Positions 8,016-15,507 of a stretch of DNA of 25,860 nt are shown here, in pieces. The stretch's first letter is position 1. The number at the start of each line of letters is the position of its first letter. The position numbers and the translations under genes are program-made. Source of the DNA: Bacteroidota bacterium (GTDB taxonomy: Bacteria; Bacteroidota; Ignavibacteria; T3Sed10-11); the NCBI GenBank assembly GCA_007128495.1, contig SKXH01000279.1, positions 1-25,860 on the forward strand. The letters run 5' to 3'. Under the pieces are notes generated by a model. That model did no database searches. It worked only from the letters and a program-made list of their open reading frames with translations, and was not told the DNA's origin.

Positions 8016-8939
8016 TCAAGGGAGCCACGCTTCAACTTTATCACGATGATGCCGCATCCAGCGCCGGGCGCTGTCAAGCGGATACACACCATCCTGCCCC
8101 TCAATCCAGAGCATGAGCTGCTCCATATCTCCGGGTGTCCAGTGGAAATTATCGAGGAATGCATACACGTCGGGCATATCTTCCCTCAATCCTTCACGAA
8201 CGATAGTATGAATCTCTTCACGACCGCCGAAGACATTCTCGGGATCTTCGAGGAACTTGAGATTCCACCGGGCGAATTTCCAGTGGGGAATCCAGCCCGT
8301 CACAACGATCCACTCCAATCTCCGGATAGCATTTGCAAGCTCGGCAGCCATCGAGATTTCGCTTCCGGATATGAGTTCAAAATTATCAAGACCGTATACT
8401 TCCATTGCCTCTTTTGTTTGCCGCATAATTCCGGCTTCCGGATCTATCCCTATTATCCTGCCCCGAAATTTATCAGCATGTTCCTGAAGTTCAGTGATTG
8501 AATCTATTGTGATATACGGTACGTTTTGTAAACCGGTGCGGCCGGTTTGTCTCCCCGGTGTGACCTGCGGAACGACCAACCCTGTTTGTGTACCCTCAAG
8601 ATTAGGGCCTAAATCCACGATCTGATCCGCATATTGCTCATAAAAATGACCATGCGTACCCGGCAGCCAGGCCGCTACCATTGCATCGACCTCTCCTGTG
8701 GCCACTGCCTCCCACATTTCATCTGCAGCCATGGGAATTATTTCACACTCGTATCCCATTTCTTCCTGCAAAACAGCCCGTACCACATTTGTGCTTGCAA
8801 TCTCCGATGACCACTCCACATAGGCAATCCGCACGACCTGCCTTCCTTCATCCTGACTTTGTGCTATATAAGTCAATGATACAGTCAATCCAACAAGGAG
8901 GAAGCAAACTATAAGCGTAAAAGAAAATTTTGTGCTCAT
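8016..8939 (-). CDS. OpuAC-type glycine betaine-like binding protein, orphan copy
   Basis: I start this at ATG 8939 behind TTGAGGT, giving 307 residues; a TTG at 8954 lies within the upstream RNA structure and is less likely. The N-terminus is hydrophobic to about residue 28 and lacks a lipobox, so the protein is either released or held by its signal anchor. The OpuAC fold is clear: IAYVEWSSEIASTNVV, DAMVAAWLPGTH, DLGPNLEG, IIGIDPEAGIM and TGWIPHWKF. Tryptophans in such motifs form the cage for trimethylammonium groups. Compared with the lipoprotein copy at 13218-14081 it has an extra loop of about 16 residues after VVPQ (VTPGRQTGRTGLQNVP). It lies between two BCCT genes with no ABC permease of its own. 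It may feed ProVW or have another role. Confidence 0.92.
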   Translation of the reverse strand: MSTKFSFTLIVCFLLVGLTVSLTYIAQSQDEGRQVVRIAYVEWSSEIASTNVVRAVLQEEMGYECEIIPMAADEMWEAVATGEVDAMVAAWLPGTHGHFYEQYADQIVDLGPNLEGTQTGLVVPQVTPGRQTGRTGLQNVPYITIDSITELQEHADKFRGRIIGIDPEAGIMRQTKEAMEVYGLDNFELISGSEISMAAELANAIRRLEWIVVTGWIPHWKFARWNLKFLEDPENVFGGREEIHTIVREGLREDMPDVYAFLDNFHWTPGDMEQLMLWIEGQDGVYPLDSARRWMRHHRDKVEAWLP

Positions 8940-8952
8940 AATTAACCTCAAC

Positions 8953-9003
8953 AATGCCTCTGGTTAATAAAGCCGGACGCCCATGAGGCATTACGGGAGT
9001 CCG
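8953..9003 (-). ncRNA. Predicted H-type pseudoknot in the leader of the orphan binding-protein gene
   Basis: On the minus strand, stem 1 pairs 9003-8995 with 8982-8974 (9 bp, one internal mismatch). Its loop holds AATGCCTC (8992-8985), perfectly complementary to GAGGCATT (8960-8953), giving stem 2 of 8 bp. Connecting loops are 2, 2 and 13 bases, which suits a standard H-type pseudoknot. Stem 2 ends three bases before the Shine-Dalgarno (GAGG at 8949-8946) of the gene starting at 8939. Stem 1 alone followed by GCTTTATT could instead be a weak terminator after the BCCT gene. The pairing is seen; the function is inferred. Confidence 0.5.
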
Positions 9004-9011
9004 TTTTATGA

Positions 9012-10580
9012 TTATTCATAATACTGTTCCCAATGTTCCCGAAGACCTTTAAATACCGACCAGCACATTATAAAAATTATAACGGCAAACGGTAAACCGG
9101 TAATAATCGCCGCTGTTTGGAGTGCAACCAAACCGCCGCCGAGCAACAATACTGCCGCAACAACACCTTCGGAGACCGCCCAGAAAACCCGCTGCGGTTT
9201 GGGCGGGCTCGGATTACCGCCGGCAGTAATGATATCGATAACCATCGAACCCGAGTCGGATGAAGTAACGAAGAAGGTTATGATGACGACCACCGCAAGC
9301 AGCGAGGTAACGACATCAAGGGGGAAGTTTTCAAGAAATACGAAAAGCGAGACCGGTATATTTTCCTGTACGGCTTTTGCCATACCGCCTGCACCAAAAT
9401 GTTCAATGAAGATGGCACTGTTTCCAAAAACAGTCATCCATACAACGGTAACACCGACAGGTACAATCATCACACCGAGTAAGTATTGCCGTATTGTTCT
9501 TCCGTATGAAACACGGGCAATAAACATACCCACAAACGGCGACCATGCAATCCACCATCCCCAGTAAAAAATTGTCCATGCATTTTGCCATCCGCCTTCA
9601 TCAAACGCTTCGTTCCACAATGCTAACGACGGAAGGTTCTGGAGATAATTACCGGTGTTCTCGAGGACGCCGCTTAAAATAAACAGCGTCGGCCCGAGTA
9701 TAAACACAAAGACCATTAATGCGCCGGCAACAATCATGTTAAACTGACTCAACACTTTAATTCCGGCATCGAGCCCGCGGACAACCGACCATACGGCGAG
9801 TGCTGTAATACCAGCGATTAAGATACTCTGGATGACTGCATTTTGCGGAATACCAAAAAGGTGACTAAGTCCTGCATTCACCTGTTGTGCTCCAATCCCC
9901 AGCGATGTTGCGACACCGAATAATGTTGCAATTGTCGCCAGTATGTCTATGAGATTACCGACGGGCCCGTATATTTTATCACCGAGCAGGGGATAAAATA
10001 TATTTCGAATCGACAACGGCAGCCCTTTGGTAAAACCGAAGAAGGCAAGGCCTAAACCAACCATTGCGTAAATAGCCCACGGATGGAATCCCCAGTGTAA
10101 GAAGGTTATTTCCATCGCTTTTTGAGCTGACTCGGGTGTTCCGGGTTCACTCAGCGGGTTTGCTACATAGTGGAACATGGGTTCCGCTACCCCGTAAAAG
10201 AGCAAACCGATTCCCATTCCCGCACTGAAAAGCATAGCGAACCAGCCGGCAATAGAAAATTCCGGTTCAGAATCTTCACCACCGAGACGCATCGTGGAGT
10301 ACTTAGAAAATATCAGAATGATACAGAATACAAGGACCGTATTCATAACAAGAATGAAAAACCACCCGGCCTGGTCGGCTATCCAATCCTGTATTGAACC
10401 GAAAAAAGTATCGGCAGCTTCGCCGGCTAAGAGGGTAAGGAGTACGCCAAGTATAATTAATCCAGCACCGCCAAAGAACACATAGGGTTGAATATCATAC
10501 TTCAGAAATTTCCTGTCCAGGTTTTTCCATGTACGTACTTTTTTTCTTTCAGAGGTAAGTGTTTTAATGTCGTCGGCCAT
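9012..10580 (-). CDS. BCCT-family betaine/choline/carnitine carrier (second copy)
   Basis: I start this at ATG 10580 (MADDIKTLTSERKK), with GAGGTG just upstream; a GTG at 10586 is part of that ribosome-binding site. The 522-residue protein has about 12 membrane spans. It carries the family marks AGMGIGLLFYGVAEPMFHY near residue 120, WGFHPWAIYAM, and the substrate helix WGWWIAWSPFVGMFIARVS with YGRTIRQY. It is clearly homologous to the carrier at 6220-7770 but diverged throughout, so it is not a recent duplicate. Its N-terminal tail is longer and charged, and its C-terminal tail is very short (REHWEQYYE). This suggests different regulation or substrate from the first copy. It follows the small regulator gene by about 35 bases and is probably in its transcript. 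Confidence 0.95.
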   Translation of the reverse strand: MADDIKTLTSERKKVRTWKNLDRKFLKYDIQPYVFFGGAGLIILGVLLTLLAGEAADTFFGSIQDWIADQAGWFFILVMNTVLVFCIILIFSKYSTMRLGGEDSEPEFSIAGWFAMLFSAGMGIGLLFYGVAEPMFHYVANPLSEPGTPESAQKAMEITFLHWGFHPWAIYAMVGLGLAFFGFTKGLPLSIRNIFYPLLGDKIYGPVGNLIDILATIATLFGVATSLGIGAQQVNAGLSHLFGIPQNAVIQSILIAGITALAVWSVVRGLDAGIKVLSQFNMIVAGALMVFVFILGPTLFILSGVLENTGNYLQNLPSLALWNEAFDEGGWQNAWTIFYWGWWIAWSPFVGMFIARVSYGRTIRQYLLGVMIVPVGVTVVWMTVFGNSAIFIEHFGAGGMAKAVQENIPVSLFVFLENFPLDVVTSLLAVVVIITFFVTSSDSGSMVIDIITAGGNPSPPKPQRVFWAVSEGVVAAVLLLGGGLVALQTAAIITGLPFAVIIFIMCWSVFKGLREHWEQYYE

Positions 10581-10615
10581 TTTCACCTCTTACGTATTAA
10601 TTTTGGTTTGGTTGA

Positions 10616-10948
10616 TTATATCTTTTTTAAGATTACCCTATCTTCCTCAACCACCATTTCAAAAGCATCTCCCGGCTTAAAGCCGGTAAACTCAAGCATA
10701 CGTTCCGAAAAAATAACGCCGTTTTTCTTATACTTCATCCACTTTCGCTCCTCCTCGCTCGGGATATCGAATAGTCCGTCGATCGTGTAGAGCTCTCGAT
10801 CTTCATCCTGCAACATCAGCAAATGTTCATAAAGAGAATACTTCGATATCTTCAGATCCTTCATGATCTCTTTCGCCGTCCTCCCCTCCTGAATCAACTG
10901 GCGCAGTCTCTCAGGATTATAGTTATGACTATAACTGCCTTTTTTCAT
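10616..10948 (-). CDS. Small DNA-binding regulator: N-terminal HTH plus C-terminal AbrB/MazE-like domain
   Basis: The 110-residue protein starts at ATG 10948 behind a strong AAGGAGGAG. Residues about 12-46 (PERLRQLIQEGRTAKEIMKD and the helix after it) read as a helix-turn-helix. Residues about 73-110 (KKNGVIFSERMLEFTGF, KPGDAFEMVVEEDRVILKK) match the swapped-hairpin AbrB/SpoVT/MazE pattern, with an 'I-x-S-x-x-L ... G-x-x-x-G-D' layout. AbrB domains bind DNA as dimers, so a protein with both is probably a transcription factor. It lies between proW and the second BCCT gene, so local control of osmolyte uptake is the simplest reading. No toxin gene is next to it, which argues against a MazE-type antitoxin. 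Confidence 0.7.
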   Translation of the reverse strand: MKKGSYSHNYNPERLRQLIQEGRTAKEIMKDLKISKYSLYEHLLMLQDEDRELYTIDGLFDIPSEEERKWMKYKKNGVIFSERMLEFTGFKPGDAFEMVVEEDRVILKKI

Positions 10949-11026
10949 AGTTATACTCCTCCTTATGATATAGATAGAGGTTTTATTAAATTGATCACGT
11001 AAAGAGTTAGCGAACGATGAGAACGG

Positions 11027-11863
11027 TTATTTTGCTTTTTTCATTTGGCCGAACCCTGCGGTGATTCGATCAAGAATGATCGCCAGAATAACGACGGCGA
11101 GACCTGCTTCGAATCCCTGACCAACCTGTAGACGTGAGATACCCCGCAATACATCTGCGCCCAGTCCGCCTGCACCGATCATTGCCGCGATAACAACCAT
11201 TGACAGGCCGAGCATGATAGACTGATTTACTCCCGCCATAACGGTTGGCAGCGCGACCGGCATCTGTACCTTCAATAATTTCTGGGTACGGGTTGCACCG
11301 AAGGCATCGCTGGCTTCGATAAGTTCTTTCGGCACCTGGCGGATGCCTAAATTTGTGAGACGAATAAGCGGTGGGATAGCGAAAACGAATGTTGCAATTA
11401 CTCCCGGAACGAGGCCTAATCCGAAGAACATAACTGCGGGAATGAGATAGACAAAAGCGGGCATTGTTTGCATAAAATCGAGGATTGGACGGATTAAACT
11501 ATTGAAACGATCGCTTCCGGCTGCAAGAATACCTAATGGCAGACCAAGTACAATGACAAATACTTCCGCCGAGAGTACGAGGGCAAGTGTTTCATTAAAG
11601 GCAATCCAGAGTCCAATGTTCTCAACTATGAATAATCCAAAAACTGCAACGATGGCCATTGTAAGACCTGCCATACGATAAGTTATGAGTCCGATTATAA
11701 CTATAAGTACCAACGGATGAAGTGCTAATAGACCATCTTTAAAATTATCGACAAGAAATAATACAAGATCGCTGATCGAGTCAAATATAACGCTGAATTG
11801 AGTCGAAAGGTAATCAACCGCACCCGACACCCATTCACGTATAGGTATCCGAAATGGTAACAT
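11027..11863 (-). CDS. proW: Glycine betaine/proline ABC transporter permease (ProW/OpuAB type)
   Basis: I start this at ATG 11863, eight bases after AAGGAG; a TTG at 11866 is too close to it. The 278-residue inner-membrane protein has about six or seven spans. The EAA loop that docks on the ATPase is present at about 183-200 (EASDAFGATRTQKLLKVQMP). Other family marks are FMQTMPAFVYLIPAVMFFGL and VIAAMIGAGGLGADVLRGI. It lies 19 bases after proV and would form the membrane channel for it. The periplasmic partner is probably the lipoprotein at 13218-14081. The protein is shorter than E. coli ProW, which has a long N-terminal extension, and fits the Gram-positive OpuAB size. Confidence 0.95.
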   Translation of the reverse strand: MLPFRIPIREWVSGAVDYLSTQFSVIFDSISDLVLFLVDNFKDGLLALHPLVLIVIIGLITYRMAGLTMAIVAVFGLFIVENIGLWIAFNETLALVLSAEVFVIVLGLPLGILAAGSDRFNSLIRPILDFMQTMPAFVYLIPAVMFFGLGLVPGVIATFVFAIPPLIRLTNLGIRQVPKELIEASDAFGATRTQKLLKVQMPVALPTVMAGVNQSIMLGLSMVVIAAMIGAGGLGADVLRGISRLQVGQGFEAGLAVVILAIILDRITAGFGQMKKAK

Positions 11864-11882
11864 CAAAATTCTCCTTATTAAA

Positions 11883-13133
11883 TTATTCTACTTTTTCCTC
11901 TGTGGTGGTTTGATCGGCAGACCCGTTATCTTCCGGTTTGTAGCCCTTAGACAATGCAGCGATAATTGCACCGCGTACGATCACACCGAGTAATTTATTA
12001 TTACCATCTACAACTGCGATCGGGCCGGTCGACTCTGAATATAAATTAATTACGTCGGTTAGTTGTGTATCGGGATGCACCGTCTCGGACGTATGTATCA
12101 GTGAAGGGTTGGGTGTCTTTTTTTCATCCACCGAGTCTTTTTTCACTTCGGTAGCCACTTCATCGGCTTTCAGATAACCATGCAATATTCTTTGTGAATC
12201 GACAAGAAACATGCTCGACAATCCGGCACGGCGGATTTTGTGTAAAACTGTATTGAGTCCGTCATTCACGTGTGCCGTTGCTTTTAACGGCTGCATAATA
12301 GTGCCTGCGGTAAATACACCGGTTCGGTCGAGTCCTTCAACAAACGCTTTTACATAATCATCCTTGGGGTTAACAATGATTTCTTCTGCGGTACCGAGCT
12401 GCACCATTTGGCCATCTTTAAGGATTGCAATACGGTCACCGATCTTAAATGCCTCATCCAGATCGTGGGTCACAAATATAATGGTCTTTTTCATTTTCGT
12501 TTGCAGCTCGAGCAGTTCATCCTGCATCTCACGCCTGATAAGCGGATCGAGCGCGCTGAACGCTTCATCCATCAACAAAATATCGGCGTCGAGTGCAAGG
12601 CCGCGTGCCAATCCGACACGCTGCTGCATACCGCCGGAGAGTTCACTCGGATAACTGTTTTCATAACCCTGCAATCCGACAACCTCTATAACTTCCTGTG
12701 CTCGTTTTTGTCTCTTCTCTTTATCCACACCATGGAGTTCAAGACCGAACTCCACGTTACCGAGAACGGTGCGGTGCGGTAATATAGCAAAATTTTGAAA
12801 TACCATGCCGCTGAATGCTTTACGGCGGAACTGGATCAATTCCTTCTGATCCATTTTGGTTACATCTTCTCCGTTAATAATGATTGAACCACGGGTCGGA
12901 TCGTGCAAACGATTCAGTAGCCGCTCGAGTGTCGATTTACCGCTCCCCGATAATCCCATGATCACAAAGACCTCACCACTTTCTACCTTAAAAGATATGT
13001 CATAGACCCCGATTACAAGGCCTAATTTTTTCTGGACATCCTCTTTCGACATACCCTCTTCCAATAATTTGAAGGCACGTTCAGGGCGTGGACCAAATAT
13101 CTTCGATAAATTTTTAACTTCTATTGCGCTCAT
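11883..13133 (-). CDS. proV: Glycine betaine/proline ABC transporter ATPase with CBS domains (ProV/OpuAA type)
   Basis: The 416-residue cytoplasmic ATPase starts at ATG 13133; the ribosome-binding site is weak. The N-terminal stretch EEGMSKEDVQKKLGLVIGV is typical of ProV. Walker A is GLSGSGKST (60-68), the Q-loop FQNFA follows near 112, the signature is LSGGM (165-169) and Walker B is LLMDE (186-190). Residues about 275-400 hold two CBS domains, which in OpuA sense ionic strength or nucleotides and gate transport. A charged linker (KKDSVDEKKTPNPS) splits them. ATP binding and hydrolysis drive uptake through ProW. The gene lies just past a terminator, so it may be expressed less than the binding-protein gene. 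Confidence 0.96.
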   Translation of the reverse strand: MSAIEVKNLSKIFGPRPERAFKLLEEGMSKEDVQKKLGLVIGVYDISFKVESGEVFVIMGLSGSGKSTLERLLNRLHDPTRGSIIINGEDVTKMDQKELIQFRRKAFSGMVFQNFAILPHRTVLGNVEFGLELHGVDKEKRQKRAQEVIEVVGLQGYENSYPSELSGGMQQRVGLARGLALDADILLMDEAFSALDPLIRREMQDELLELQTKMKKTIIFVTHDLDEAFKIGDRIAILKDGQMVQLGTAEEIIVNPKDDYVKAFVEGLDRTGVFTAGTIMQPLKATAHVNDGLNTVLHKIRRAGLSSMFLVDSQRILHGYLKADEVATEVKKDSVDEKKTPNPSLIHTSETVHPDTQLTDVINLYSESTGPIAVVDGNNKLLGVIVRGAIIAALSKGYKPEDNGSADQTTTEEKVE

Positions 13134-13158
13134 AAGTTTCTACGTATTGTTCTAACTG

Positions 13159-13164
13159 ATTATA
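13159..13164 (-). promoter_or_regulatory. Possible -10 element before proV
   Basis: A perfect TATAAT lies on the minus strand just past the terminator, 26 bases before the proV start. No acceptable -35 is present because that position falls within the terminator stem. It may be a weak secondary promoter or chance. Confidence 0.25.
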
Positions 13165-13172
13165 CATAAAAA

Positions 13173-13197
13173 GAGAGCGGGGTGTGTCCCCGCTCTC
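13173..13197 (-). terminator. Intrinsic terminator between the binding-protein gene and proV
   Basis: Perfect 10-bp GC-rich arms (13173-13182 and 13188-13197) enclose a 5-base loop. On the minus strand the stem is followed by TTTTT. It sits 21 bases past the stop of the lipoprotein gene and before proV. It should leave more binding protein than ATPase, a common arrangement for ABC importers. Confidence 0.88.
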
Positions 13198-13217
13198 CGT
13201 ATTGCACTATTATGTTA

Positions 13218-14081
13218 TTACGGCAGCCATTCTTCGACTTTATCTCTGTTATCAGCTATCCAGGCGCGTGCCGCTTCAAACGGTTCCATACCGTCTTCGA
13301 TCATGATCATAACTTCACCCATATCTTCTGCCGTCCAGTAGAAGTTATCCAGGAATGTAAATGCATCAGGCATCCGCTCGTCAAGGTCCGGCGTTACGAT
13401 AGTATGGATCGACTCTGCTTCACCGAATGTACCGAGCGGATCTTCAAGAAACTTGAGATCATACGCTGCGAACTTCCAGTGCGGTATCCAGCCGGTAACA
13501 ATGATCCATTCTTCCCGGTCGTATGCTCTGTCAAGTGCAGCGCTCATCGCGGCATCCGATCCTTCAACAAGGTTATAGTTCAGATCATATTCATCCAACG
13601 CTCTATCGCTTGCCGCCATCAGGCCGGCACCCGGATCGATACCGATAACATCACCGTCGAATTCATCGACGTAATCATTGAGTTCGTCAATGCTGTTAAC
13701 GGTTACATATTCCGGTACAACCCAACCGATTTTGGCTCCATCAAGATTCGGTCCGAGATCACGGACCTGATCCTGCGTTTGCTCCAGATACGCTTCGTGT
13801 GTTGCAGGCAGCCAAGCCGCTACCATTGCATCGAAGTCGCCCCGTGCAAGACCGGTCCACATTGGACCCGCATCGACTGACGTTAACCGTACATTGTAGC
13901 CGAGATCATCTTCAAGAATGGCAGCAACGACGTGTGTTGATGCGATTTCTGAATCCCAGAGTACGTAGCCGAGGTGGATTTCATCTTCAGCCGGTGCGCA
14001 AGAGCTAAAACCGAACATAATTGCGAAAACCAGCGTAAAGCCAAATACTGTCGTCATTGACAGATAGTTCTTTCGTATCAT
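13218..14081 (-). CDS. opuAC: OpuAC-type glycine betaine-like binding lipoprotein
   Basis: The 287-residue protein starts at ATG 14081 behind CGGAGG. The N-terminus ends in lipobox FSSC (C28), so the mature protein is anchored in the membrane facing the periplasm. OpuAC motifs are YVLWDSEIASTHVV, DAMVAAWLPATHE, DLGPNLDGA, VIGIDPGAGLMAA, TGWIPHWKFAAYDLKFLEDP and FTFLDNFYWTAEDM. The aromatic residues in these motifs suit binding of a quaternary ammonium head group. It lies between the porin gene and proV-proW and is the natural substrate receptor of that importer. It is homologous to the orphan copy at 8016-8939 but lacks the 16-residue loop. Glycine betaine, proline betaine, choline and carnitine cannot be told apart by eye. 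Confidence 0.95.
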   Translation of the reverse strand: MIRKNYLSMTTVFGFTLVFAIMFGFSSCAPAEDEIHLGYVLWDSEIASTHVVAAILEDDLGYNVRLTSVDAGPMWTGLARGDFDAMVAAWLPATHEAYLEQTQDQVRDLGPNLDGAKIGWVVPEYVTVNSIDELNDYVDEFDGDVIGIDPGAGLMAASDRALDEYDLNYNLVEGSDAAMSAALDRAYDREEWIIVTGWIPHWKFAAYDLKFLEDPLGTFGEAESIHTIVTPDLDERMPDAFTFLDNFYWTAEDMGEVMIMIEDGMEPFEAARAWIADNRDKVEEWLP

Positions 14082-14111
14082 ACTGAACCTCCGTTCATAT
14101 TAATTGTACAT

Positions 14112-15347
14112 TTAGAAATAGAATCCGATGTTGATGTTAAATCGGATGTTGTATTCGGAATCGCCAAGTCCAAGATCTTCATGACCCGGCCCAACACCTA
14201 CACCAAACGCATCGGTCAGCCATGGTTGATTAATACCTTGCGCGATATCGAAATAGGTAAATACCGGTCCGGCAGATACCAGAAAGCCGGTGATATTTTG
14301 TATCGTGGATTGAAAGTTATCGGCCAGTGTAAGATTACCTCCACTCGCAAGTCGTGTAGTTCCTTCACCCACCTGATTTTCCATATAACTAAAATCGTTA
14401 TAGAACATCAGGTTTGAGATAGGGCCCCAATCGACATCAACCGAATAGGAGATACCAAGCGTAGCAATCCATGCTTCGGTGGAGACTTCGTAAGGAATGC
14501 CGTAAGCACCCATAAAGACGGTTGTTATTTCGTTACCGCCATCATCGAAGGCATCCATATCATAGTAGAGAAATTGGGGAAGAATTCCCAGGTTTCCAAA
14601 GGAAAAATCACCGTGAACGGCAACCGCAAATCTGCTGTCGAATTGATCCAGGGCCTGGTTGTAGAGTTGTCCCCACTGTACCGACGCCCCGAACTCACCG
14701 CCATCAAACTGATAAGCACCGCGGATATTAAATTGGTTTCGTTCTGTGAGGGACGCGTTTCCTGCGGGTATCACATCGTATGAATAACGCCCTGCTCCGC
14801 CGAAGCCAAAGTTAGATTCACCACCAAATGACGGTCCTTCCGGTTCCGGCTGGAAGAAATAAGCAAAATCCAACTGGAAGTTACGGGATTGATGGGTTAT
14901 TTTTACACCCATATCGTGATCATCTTCCAAGCCGACGTAATACGGAAGACTGAACCACCAGTTATGTGAATTGTACTGGAGATTACCAAACGGTGTTTGT
15001 GTTACACCGAGCTGCATCTGGGTTGATTCAGAAAAATCATATTGTAGCCAACCTTGCTTGATGAAGTGGGTACCGAAAGTCGGATAAAAACGATATTCAA
15101 AATTAAGACCGATTCCTCCCGGATTATCGTATATCACATTTACCCGCCAGGTATCCCACGTAAACTGTGAACTGTTCGCGTCTATATCACTTTCGTAACT
15201 TGCTAACAATAAATTGTATCGCACAGCGCCGCCAACATGTAACGACGCCTCTCCCTCATCATCTGCCTGTGCAACACTATGGATTCCTCCTGAATTGATT
15301 AAAAATATTGTCAGAGTAAATATCAACATTCTCTGTATAAACTGCAT
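14112..15347 (-). CDS. Outer-membrane porin-like beta-barrel leading the osmolyte-uptake operon
   Basis: The 411-residue protein starts at ATG 15347 with AAGGAGG. It has a signal peptide (to about residue 28, VAQA) and then a chain of alternating amphipathic strands rich in aromatic and acidic residues, ending IRFNINIGFYF with a terminal F. That is the usual mark for insertion of outer-membrane barrels. Strand pairs such as WRVNVIYDNPGGIGLNFEYR and QMQLGVTQTPFGNLQYNSH look like those of porins of the OprP/phosphate-selective or alginate type, but I cannot name the family. The stop lies about 30 bases before the binding-protein start, so the two genes are one transcript. This points to an outer-membrane channel for the same solutes, by context only. 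Confidence 0.85.
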   Translation of the reverse strand: MQFIQRMLIFTLTIFLINSGGIHSVAQADDEGEASLHVGGAVRYNLLLASYESDIDANSSQFTWDTWRVNVIYDNPGGIGLNFEYRFYPTFGTHFIKQGWLQYDFSESTQMQLGVTQTPFGNLQYNSHNWWFSLPYYVGLEDDHDMGVKITHQSRNFQLDFAYFFQPEPEGPSFGGESNFGFGGAGRYSYDVIPAGNASLTERNQFNIRGAYQFDGGEFGASVQWGQLYNQALDQFDSRFAVAVHGDFSFGNLGILPQFLYYDMDAFDDGGNEITTVFMGAYGIPYEVSTEAWIATLGISYSVDVDWGPISNLMFYNDFSYMENQVGEGTTRLASGGNLTLADNFQSTIQNITGFLVSAGPVFTYFDIAQGINQPWLTDAFGVGVGPGHEDLGLGDSEYNIRFNINIGFYF

Positions 15348-15392
15348 TTTACTGCCTCCTTTTATTGTTTATTTATTTATATTTTACATTAA

Positions 15393-15410
15393 CCATCCTT
15401 TTCGGGATGG
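15393..15410 (-). other. Small hairpin in the porin-gene leader
   Basis: CCATCC and GGATGG (15393-15398 and 15405-15410) pair around a 6-base loop. It lies in the predicted untranslated leader, about 46 bases before the porin ATG. It could protect the mRNA 5' end. The stem is short and may be chance. Confidence 0.3.
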
Positions 15411-15449
15411 CCGTATGAATGAACACACGATAGTATAATCCGCTTCAAA

Positions 15450-15496
15450 CTTTACACATATACTCGATTTTGCGTTGTATTGTACTCAGTGTAAAG
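15450..15496. promoter_or_regulatory. CTTTACAC inverted repeat around the porin promoter -10
   Basis: CTTTACAC (15450-15457) and GTGTAAAG (15489-15496) are perfect 8-bp inverted copies 31 bases apart. They lie on both sides of the candidate -10 (15479-15484). A related CTTTACT lies a further 12 bases upstream on the minus strand, in direct orientation to one arm. The layout suits paired operator half-sites. No binding protein is known. Confidence 0.4.
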
Positions 15497-15507
15497 CGCT
15501 AAGTAAA
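15479..15507 (-). promoter_or_regulatory. Candidate promoter of the porin/ABC osmolyte operon
   Basis: On the minus strand TTTACT (15507-15502), 17 bases, TACAAT (15484-15479): 4/6 and 5/6 matches. The start would be near 15472, giving a leader of about 125 bases. The long leader and surrounding repeat suggest regulated expression. Confidence 0.45.

Noticed and set aside
6220..10586. The two BCCT genes as a recent tandem duplication or assembly artefact
   Set aside because: Their proteins differ along the whole length and have different termini, so the duplication, if any, is old.
10616..10948. MazE-type antitoxin of a toxin-antitoxin pair
   Set aside because: No small toxin gene lies on either side; neighbours are transporter genes, and the protein carries an added HTH.
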